From Chloroflexota bacterium (lineage in GTDB: Bacteria > Chloroflexota > Anaerolineae > Anaerolineales > UBA11858): a DNA stretch of 10,896 bases. Position numbers and translations under genes: made by a program. This document shows, in pieces, positions 6,081-10,896 of this stretch; position 1 is the stretch's first letter; each line of letters starts with the position of its first letter. The notes under the pieces are model-generated. The model made no database searches. It was not told the DNA's origin and saw only the letters and a list, made by a program, of their open reading frames with translations. The DNA lies in assembly GCA_030666985.1 (NCBI GenBank), contig DAOUWT010000070.1, positions 1 to 10,896 of the forward strand, given 5' to 3'.

Positions 6081-7175
6081 TTATTTCCTCCCCGTCAATG
6101 CATTGTTTAAAGTTTTTCGCACGATTTCACCGTGGTAAGTATAGATACCCTTTTTCAAGGCCGAATTCTCTTCAAGGGCGTTTTCCACGCCCATTTCTGC
6201 AATTAGCTTTATAAAAGGCCAAGATGCGTTGTTCATGGCATGGGTAGCGGTGCGGCCTAGCACGCCGGTCATATTCGGCACGCAGTAATGGATGACATTT
6301 TCTTCGAGATAGGTGGGGTTACTGTGACTGGTGGGACGGCTGGTCTCAAAGCATCCCCCTTGGTCGATAGAAAGATCAACAATGATAGACCGTGAGTTCA
6401 TATTTTTAACCATATCCCGGGTGACAACGACTGGGGCGCGTGCCCCAGGTTTGAGTACGGCTCCAATGATGACATCGGCAAAGGAGCACACCTTTTTGAT
6501 GTTGAAGTCGTGGGAAACCATGGTGTTGATTTGGCCGTTAAATTCGCGGTCAATCTCCTGAAGAGTTTTTAGATTATTGTCCATGAGGTGGACTGTGGCC
6601 CCCACCCCTTGGAAAGTTCGGGCCGCCATGCGCCCCACCGTCCCCCCACCCAAAATGACTACATCGGCGGGTGGAACTCCGGGGATGCCTCCTAGCGCGA
6701 ATCCTTTTCCGCCGTAATTGTTTTGGGAGAGGGTGGCCGCTATCTGGGGAACCATGCGCCCCGCTACCTGGCTCATGGGGACGAGAACCGGCAAGCGTCC
6801 CGTGTCCTCCTGAATGATCTCGAAACCAATGGCGGTAATATTCTTCTTGAGGAGTTTTTCTACTTTGGCAGGACGTCCCGCAGCGAGATGCAAGAAACCC
6901 ATCACGGTTTGACCTTCCCTCATCCAATCAAATTCCTGCTCGGTGGGCCGGACGACTTTGAGGAGCAAGTCAGCCCGTCCGTAGGCTTCTTCTCCGCTAT
7001 AGACAATTTGCCCGCCGCATTGTTGGTAGGCGTGGTCGCTGAAACCACTTCCTAGGCCGGCCTCGTGTTCGATGAAAACAGTGTGTCCGGCTTGGGTGAG
7101 GAGGTGGACGCCAGCAGGAGTGAGTCCAACTCGATATTCAGAGTCGCGCCGTTCTTTGGGGATACAAATATTCAT
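6081..7175 (-). CDS. ald: Alanine dehydrogenase
   Basis: 364 residues, the family length. Ald interconverts L-alanine with pyruvate plus ammonia using NAD. The expected residues are in place: Arg15 in EYRVGLTP and Lys73 in LLKVVRP for pyruvate binding, His96 in GFLHLA, Asp271 in VDLSIDQGGCFE, the nucleotide-binding VILGGGTVGRMAA (173-185), and Asp199 at the end of the second strand, which favours NAD over NADP. The ATG at 7175 fits the family start (MNICIPKERRDSEYRV), with GAGG 6 bases upstream; 43 further in-frame upstream codons translate the AT-rich intergenic repeat and are not coding. It is first in a two-gene operon with the CoA-transferase gene; a gap of about 260 bases rich in short tandem repeats separates it from argF. 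Confidence 0.96.
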   Translation of the reverse strand: MNICIPKERRDSEYRVGLTPAGVHLLTQAGHTVFIEHEAGLGSGFSDHAYQQCGGQIVYSGEEAYGRADLLLKVVRPTEQEFDWMREGQTVMGFLHLAAGRPAKVEKLLKKNITAIGFEIIQEDTGRLPVLVPMSQVAGRMVPQIAATLSQNNYGGKGFALGGIPGVPPADVVILGGGTVGRMAARTFQGVGATVHLMDNNLKTLQEIDREFNGQINTMVSHDFNIKKVCSFADVIIGAVLKPGARAPVVVTRDMVKNMNSRSIIVDLSIDQGGCFETSRPTSHSNPTYLEENVIHYCVPNMTGVLGRTATHAMNNASWPFIKLIAEMGVENALEENSALKKGIYTYHGEIVRKTLNNALTGRK

Positions 7176-7200
7176 GGGGTACCTCGGGAAAATAGGTAAA

Positions 7201-7224
7201 CAGGGGAGCAGGGGAGCGGGGGAG
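7201..7224. repeat. Short tandem repeat, 8-base period
   Basis: Three octamers: caggggag twice, then cgggggag. They lie in the ald leader, about 25 bases upstream of the start codon. Confidence 0.6.
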
Positions 7225-7227
7225 ATG

Positions 7228-7336
7228 AAATTGTAAATGGTAAATTGTAAATTGTGAATGGTGAATTCTAAACCGGTTGCTGCGGATGCGAGGTCATTTA
7301 CCATTTATACTTCACCATTTACCATTTATCATTCGG
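7228..7336. repeat. Inverted pair of 7-base tandem repeats
   Basis: The left arm (7228-7269) is six heptamers of aaattgt/aaatggt/gaatggt type. The right arm (7295-7336) is six heptamers of catttac/catttat/acttcac type, that is, the complementary motif. About 25 GC-richer bases separate them. Transcribed, the region could fold into a long imperfect hairpin upstream of ald. Both arms keep the 7-base register despite unit variation. Confidence 0.7.
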
Positions 7337-7360
7337 TTTTCGTATATCAGTGTTCAATTT

Positions 7361-7432
7361 TTGCCTCCGCTGTTTCCTCTGTTTTCTTTGGTTCGTTTGG
7401 CTCTTTTGCCTCCTCTGCCTCTTCTGGTTCTT
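7361..7432. repeat. 9-base tandem repeat, eight units
   Basis: Eight consecutive 9-base units run from ttgcctccg and ctgtttcct to ctgcctctt and ctggttctt, all of the form (c/t)tg-(g/c/t)(c/t)tc-type with no change of register. The tract starts 2 bases after the argF stop (7435-7437) on the minus strand, so it occupies the argF 3' side and the far upstream region of ald. Confidence 0.75.
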
Positions 7433-7434
7433 CT

Positions 7435-8352
7435 CTAAGCCATCAACCGCGCCAAAACCGCCTTCTGCGCGTGCATTCTATTATGCGCCTGAGGGAATAG
7501 CACCGAGTGCGGGCCATCGGCGACCTCGTCCGTGATCTCCTCGCCCCGGTGCGCGGGGAGGCAGTGCATAACAATTACGTCTTTCTCCGCTTCTGCCACC
7601 AGTTGGGCGTTGACCTGATAGGGCGGGAAGACCTGGCGGCGTTTTTCCACTTCTTCGATCTGCCCCATGCTGACCCAAGTGTCGGTATAGATAACCTGAG
7701 CGTTTTTCACCGCTTGGTGGGGATCGTGCAGGAGCGTGATGGTGGAACCGCTTTCCTGAGCGAATTGCCGGCCCTCTTGAATGGCCGCTTCGGGCATGTC
7801 GTATCCCTGGGGGTTGGCAATCGTGAAGTTGGCCCCTAACTTGGCGCAGATGTGCATCAGCGAGACGGCGACGTTGTTCCCATCCCCCACAAAGGTAACG
7901 TTCAGCCCCTTGAGGTTCCCGTGATTCTCCTGGATGGTGAGCGCGTCTGAGAGGGCCTGGCAGGGGTGGTTATAATCGCTCAGACCGTTGATGACGGGGA
8001 TAGACGCCCACTCTGCCAACTTCTCCACGTGTTCGTGAGCGAAAACGCGGGCCATCACCCCGTCCACGTAGCCAGAGACAACCCGCGCCACATCGGCAAT
8101 CGATTCCCGCTTCCCCAGGCCGATTTCCGCCGGGGAGAGGTACAACGCATCCCCCCCCAGGTGGCGCATTCCCATGTCGAAAGACACGCGCGTCCGCAGG
8201 CTGGGTTTTTGGAAGATCATCGCTAAAACTTTATCTTTCAAAATGGGGCGGTTGCCGCCATCTGCCCATTCTGCCTTTAGCTCCACGGCATAATCCAACA
8301 AGCTTTGTATTTCTTCAGGTGAATAATCGGCAATTGTCAAAAAGTCTTTCAT
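7435..8352 (-). CDS. argF: Ornithine carbamoyltransferase
   Basis: 305 residues, full length. It transfers the carbamoyl group from carbamoyl phosphate to ornithine, making citrulline (arginine synthesis, or the reverse in catabolism). Visible motifs: the carbamoyl-phosphate loop FQKPSLRTR (47-55; KPSLRTR in place of the common STRTR form), Arg102 in VMARVF, DYNHPCQALSD (126-136), ornithine-binding DGNN (157-160), DTWVSMGQ (224-231) and the catalytic HCLPAHRGEEI (263-273). This set, especially SMG and HCLP, separates it from aspartate carbamoyltransferase. The start at 8352 (MKDFLTIADYSPEE) is the usual family start, with AAGGAG 6 bases upstream. It lies between the stress/DUF389 gene and ald, and no other arginine genes are nearby. 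Confidence 0.96.
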   Translation of the reverse strand: MKDFLTIADYSPEEIQSLLDYAVELKAEWADGGNRPILKDKVLAMIFQKPSLRTRVSFDMGMRHLGGDALYLSPAEIGLGKRESIADVARVVSGYVDGVMARVFAHEHVEKLAEWASIPVINGLSDYNHPCQALSDALTIQENHGNLKGLNVTFVGDGNNVAVSLMHICAKLGANFTIANPQGYDMPEAAIQEGRQFAQESGSTITLLHDPHQAVKNAQVIYTDTWVSMGQIEEVEKRRQVFPPYQVNAQLVAEAEKDVIVMHCLPAHRGEEITDEVADGPHSVLFPQAHNRMHAQKAVLARLMA

Positions 8353-8390
8353 GTAAAACTCCTTATATTTTCTAAAACGTAAATCTCAGA

Positions 8391-8458
8391 TGTCATTTCG
8401 AAGCAAAGCGAGAAATCTTAAGGCGCGAGGAAGATTTCTCCCTGCGGTCGAAATGACA
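8391..8458. repeat. Inverted repeat related to the MITE-like element, between argF and the stress/DUF389 gene
   Basis: TGTCATTTCGA (8391-8401) mirrors TCGAAATGACA (8448-8458), and GAGAAATCTT (8410-8419) mirrors AAGATTTCTC (8431-8440), the same two boxes in the same order as in the element at 4581-4723 but with a loop of only 11 bases. Outside the boxes the left flank GTAAATCTCAGA resembles that element's end GTAACTACTCAGG with small changes; the right flank is weaker. No clear target duplication is seen. As RNA it would form a long hairpin immediately after the stress/DUF389 stop codon, so it may also act as a terminator or mRNA-stabilising structure, although no U-run follows. Confidence 0.75.
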
Positions 8459-8463
8459 TTCTG

Positions 8464-10695
8464 CTAGGGCGTGGGCGATGGGCTAGGCGTGGATGTCGGC
8501 GCAAGGTGCTCGCCCTCTACCCAGCCCTCCAAATGCAGCCCCGAAACTGCTACATGATACCACTCCACGCCGTCAATTACGACCGGGCTTTCTAAAACGG
8601 TGACCACATCCCCCGCGTCGATTCTAGCCACTTCTAGCCCGCCGGGGGAGTAATAGACCCGCAAGCCCCAGTAATTCACGTCCACCACGCTCAAGAACCA
8701 GGGCGTATTTGTGGGAGTGGGCGTGATTGTGGGAGTGTTGGTTGGCGTGGGCGTGTTGGTGGGCGTGGGGGGGAGAGGGGTGGATGTGGGCGTGGGCGTG
8801 GATGTGGGCGTGGGCGTGCTGGTGGGCTGGTTGGTGGATGTGGGCGTGGGTGTGTTCGTGGGGGTGGGTGGCACAAAAGCGCGAAGTTCTGCCGAGGGGA
8901 TGGTGCTGACCGTCAGCGCAACAGCCCGCTGGAGGCGGCCCGCAATATCTTCTTGGAGAGTGCGGGCCGTGGAATGACTTATGTAGCTAGGCCCTCGGAG
9001 GACGAGGTCTATTTGGAGTATTTCTTCAGCAGGGAGGCTGTTTTCTAGCTCCCAGCTTTCCAATTTGGCTCCGCCTAATTCACTGACCGCGGCTTCTATG
9101 GCGGCTTCAATATTTTGATTTAACTCGGCAGAAATTGTAGACTGGTAGGTTAATGTTGCCAGGGGGATTGTCACCAATATTAGCAGAATCACGACCCCCA
9201 CCAGACCATGCCGAAGGGTGTTTGTTTTTTCGGCATCTTGGTAGCGGGGATGGAATCCCAGCCAGATAAAGACCAGCGCTCCAGCGGCAATGATGGCTAT
9301 TAAGTTGGTGGCAAAAAGCAGCCCCGCGCCCTGGGCGAGGTCGAATTCTCCCATGACGAGGGTGAGTCCCACGTTGGACAGAGGAGGGGTGAGGGCCGCA
9401 GCCACTGCTACGCCAGCAAACGCGCTAGAGACATTGCTGCGGCTAATGGCGTAGGCTGCTGTTGTACCGGCAATTAGGGCTATGCCTAAATCTAGCAGAG
9501 ACGGTTGTGAAAAGGCTAGCATCTCGTGGGTGACTTGGGGATTGGGGGCGATAAAGCCTATCACTCCCCCCATGATGATGGCTAAAATAACACCTCGTAG
9601 CATCATCATTAACGCCCGCCAAAAGTTGCGCGATTCGCCGAGGATGATGTTCAAAGACATCCCTAAAATAGCCGCCATAAGAGGAGACACCATCATGGCC
9701 CCTACAATTATCTCAGGGCTGTCCAATAGAAAACCCAAAGCCGCAAAAGCTGCCCCAAGGGCAAGCATTAGAGAATAATCTATATTATGCCGAATACCCT
9801 TTTGGATAGATTTATAAGCCATGGCTTGTTCGGTAGTGCTCACGGTGGGGAGGAAGTTAAACAAACGTGTACATAATTTTTGGCGTGCGCTGCGGAAAAA
9901 GGGTATTTTTCGGCGGACAACAATGGCTGGGATGGGGGAACGCTGAAGAATGCTTTTGGGGATATTCCCAAAGATGAAACGGTTTACGACATTGTGTTCC
10001 GCGCTGGCCCCGATGATAAGGAGATCGTGGCCGTTCTCTGCCTCTTGGAGGATGCCGTCTATGGGGTTATCTGCCACAACCACTTTGGTCTCTGTTTGAA
10101 TATCTGGAAAATTACTGGCGATATTTGCTAAACGTTCCCGCCCAACGGCTTTTTCAGCCTGACCCAGGTGGCGAGCAGCAACAGATAAGAGCGTTATTTT
10201 GGCCCTGGGACTCATCTGGTGAGCCATATCTATGGCGCGGATGGCGTTTTGCCCGCCCGCAACCGGGATGAGAATATTGTAGGGGGTGTCAGGGTAAGCT
10301 CGCTGCGCAATTAATATATCATTCGAGGCATTTTGGATGACAGAGTCCAATGTGCGGCTGAGGATATAACGTCCCCCAGATGTTTTTCTGCTCCAGCCCA
10401 GCACCAGTATCTCGGCCTTTGATTCTTTAGCTTCTTGGAGAATGATGCTGTCTGCTTTTTGTTGGTGATGGAGGACAATGTTTAGGGGAATATCATCATT
10501 TTCTTGATAATCTTTTAGCCAGGGGAGCAATTGTGGTTCGCCGCTTTCACTAACGGCGACAACATGTACAGAACCGTTTTTTCCGCGGGCCAGGTCACAT
10601 GCCAAGTCTACCAGGGGTGCATCCCGTTTATTTTGGGCTGCGACTAAAACTATATATTGTTCGTTTTCCTGGGGTTCTTTTTTGTTTTTGGTCAT
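8464..10695 (-). CDS. Membrane protein with two universal-stress domains, DUF389 domain and extracellular SH3 domain
   Basis: 743 residues. Two Usp-type alpha/beta domains come first (about 13-132 and 138-262; endings AEILVLGWS and DLLIIGAS...SPIPAIVVRR). The G-x2-G-x9-G-(S/T) ATP motif is not complete in either. A DUF389 membrane domain follows, with about seven hydrophobic helices between 306 and 518 (for example EIIVGAMMVSPLMAAILG and AGVAVAAALTPPLSNVGL). Then come an alpha/beta segment (about 519-607), a Pro/Thr linker (609-665), an SH3-like domain (about 667-732, with GLRVYYSPG, DVVTVLE, WYHVAV and GWVEGEHLAP) and an 11-residue Pro/Ser/Thr tail. Seven helices with cytoplasmic Usp domains would place the SH3 domain outside the cell. 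The role is unknown; sensing or transport tied to stress is inferred. The start at 10695 has AAAGGA 7 bases upstream. The gene may be truncated at its 3' end by the adjoining repeat. Confidence 0.9.
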   Translation of the reverse strand: MTKNKKEPQENEQYIVLVAAQNKRDAPLVDLACDLARGKNGSVHVVAVSESGEPQLLPWLKDYQENDDIPLNIVLHHQQKADSIILQEAKESKAEILVLGWSRKTSGGRYILSRTLDSVIQNASNDILIAQRAYPDTPYNILIPVAGGQNAIRAIDMAHQMSPRAKITLLSVAARHLGQAEKAVGRERLANIASNFPDIQTETKVVVADNPIDGILQEAENGHDLLIIGASAEHNVVNRFIFGNIPKSILQRSPIPAIVVRRKIPFFRSARQKLCTRLFNFLPTVSTTEQAMAYKSIQKGIRHNIDYSLMLALGAAFAALGFLLDSPEIIVGAMMVSPLMAAILGMSLNIILGESRNFWRALMMMLRGVILAIIMGGVIGFIAPNPQVTHEMLAFSQPSLLDLGIALIAGTTAAYAISRSNVSSAFAGVAVAAALTPPLSNVGLTLVMGEFDLAQGAGLLFATNLIAIIAAGALVFIWLGFHPRYQDAEKTNTLRHGLVGVVILLILVTIPLATLTYQSTISAELNQNIEAAIEAAVSELGGAKLESWELENSLPAEEILQIDLVLRGPSYISHSTARTLQEDIAGRLQRAVALTVSTIPSAELRAFVPPTPTNTPTPTSTNQPTSTPTPTSTPTPTSTPLPPTPTNTPTPTNTPTITPTPTNTPWFLSVVDVNYWGLRVYYSPGGLEVARIDAGDVVTVLESPVVIDGVEWYHVAVSGLHLEGWVEGEHLAPTSTPSPSPTP
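8701..8871 (-). repeat. Low-complexity DNA encoding the Pro/Thr linker
   Basis: About 57 codons of Pro, Thr, Ser and Asn in TPTPTNTP-like order, giving a G/T-rich plus strand of gtgggcgtg units. Tracts like this are prone to slippage and length change. The same DNA read on the plus strand gives a spurious Gly/Val repeat protein. Confidence 0.85.
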
Positions 10696-10712
10696 GGGGG
10701 TTTTCCTTTGAA

Positions 10713-10762
10713 GCGTGAAACGTGAAACGTGAAAACGTGAACTTCTGTTTCACTCTTCACGC
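10713..10762. repeat. 7-base tandem repeat with inverted partner upstream of the stress/DUF389 gene
   Basis: The left arm reads gcgtgaa, then acgtgaa twice, then aacgtgaa. The right arm tttcactcttcacgc (10748-10762) is its inverted, degenerate copy. It lies about 18 bases from the start codon, in the leader of the gene. A TTGACA is present on the minus strand at 10778-10783 but has no acceptable -10 partner at the right distance. Confidence 0.6.
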
Positions 10763-10829
10763 AACACAGAACGTGTGTGTCAATCGACTATTGGTAAGTT
10801 TATTTCACGGTAGCTCGGCCCCCCTCAGT

Positions 10830-10875
10830 CCCCCCATTTGCGCCTCACGAAAAGATGTGAGACGAAAATGGGGGG
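10830..10875. repeat. Strong stem-loop, 19-base arms
   Basis: The arm at 10830-10848 (cccccc-atttgcgcctcac) pairs with 10857-10875 (gtgagacgaaaat-gggggg) at 17 of 19 positions, around an 8-base loop gaaaagat. No T-run follows on either strand, so it is not a classical intrinsic terminator. It could be one end of a larger repeat that leaves the window, or a bidirectional structure between genes. Confidence 0.7.
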
Positions 10876-10896
10876 AGGAATTACTTCGCGCACGAG

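Noticed and set aside
7176..7304. 43-codon N-terminal extension of alanine dehydrogenase
   Set aside because: It translates the 7- and 8-base repeats (FTIHNLQFTIYNF); the family start at 7175 aligns Arg15 correctly.
7228..7336. Possible CRISPR array
   Set aside because: The repeats are 7 bases with no spacers, so the pattern is tandem, not repeat-spacer, and no cas gene is present.
8391..8458. Classical rho-independent terminator
   Set aside because: There is a long hairpin but no T-run on either strand, and its boxes recur in the MITE-like element, so a repeat is the better description.
8711..8977. Plus-strand Gly/Val-repeat protein
   Set aside because: It is the antisense reading of the Pro/Thr linker DNA of the stress/DUF389 gene, with no homology and no reason to be coding.
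10755..10783. Promoter for the stress/DUF389 gene from the TTGACA at 10778-10783
   Set aside because: The bases 17 further on read GTGAAG, far from TATAAT, and no better -10 box lies at 16-19 bases.

Overview
The window reads as a chromosomal segment of a bacterium, most likely Chloroflexota (Anaerolineae-like). The main support is the long Pro/Thr linker of TPTPTNTP type joining a membrane protein to a bacterial SH3 domain, a protein style very common in that group. Generic metabolic genes fit but do not prove it. Every gene I can support lies on the minus strand, so the reading order of the cell runs from high to low coordinates.

From the right: a 743-residue fusion of two universal-stress domains, a DUF389 membrane domain, a Pro/Thr linker and an extracellular SH3 domain (8464-10695); ornithine carbamoyltransferase argF (7435-8352); alanine dehydrogenase ald (6081-7175) followed after 2 bases by an acetyl-CoA hydrolase/4-hydroxybutyrate CoA-transferase family gene (4783-6078), clearly one operon; pyruvate kinase pyk (3072-4508); a small orphan XRE/HigA-like regulator (2702-2992); a degraded second pyruvate kinase C-terminus (2591-2701); an AT-rich two-gene unit of a Nudix hydrolase (1898-2470) overlapping an unknown 423-residue protein (640-1911), driven by a good sigma70-type promoter; and the first 91 codons of a glycoside hydrolase family 127 gene running off the left edge (1-275). 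The metabolic genes centre on pyruvate: Pyk makes it from PEP, Ald interconverts it with alanine, and the CoA-transferase handles an acyl-CoA downstream. ArgF stands alone, without other arginine genes.

The most unusual content is between the genes. Almost every gap holds a degenerate short tandem repeat with a strict period of 7 or 9 bases (occasionally 8), each gap with a different unit, and several arranged as inverted pairs. One 9-base inverted pair (4521-4778) is split by a 143-bp MITE-like element with 11-bp perfect terminal inverted repeats and an apparent 8-bp target duplication. A diverged relative of that element lies at 8391-8458, touching the stop codon of the stress/DUF389 gene, whose Pro/Thr-rich tail suggests that the gene was truncated there. 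The second pyruvate kinase tail, in frame with the XRE gene and about three-quarters identical to the end of pyk, shows past duplication or insertion at the pyk 3' end.

No RNA genes, CRISPR arrays or intact transposase genes were seen. Several genes would appear longer at the N-terminus if the longest reading frame were taken; those extensions are translations of the intergenic repeats, and I have trimmed the starts accordingly.
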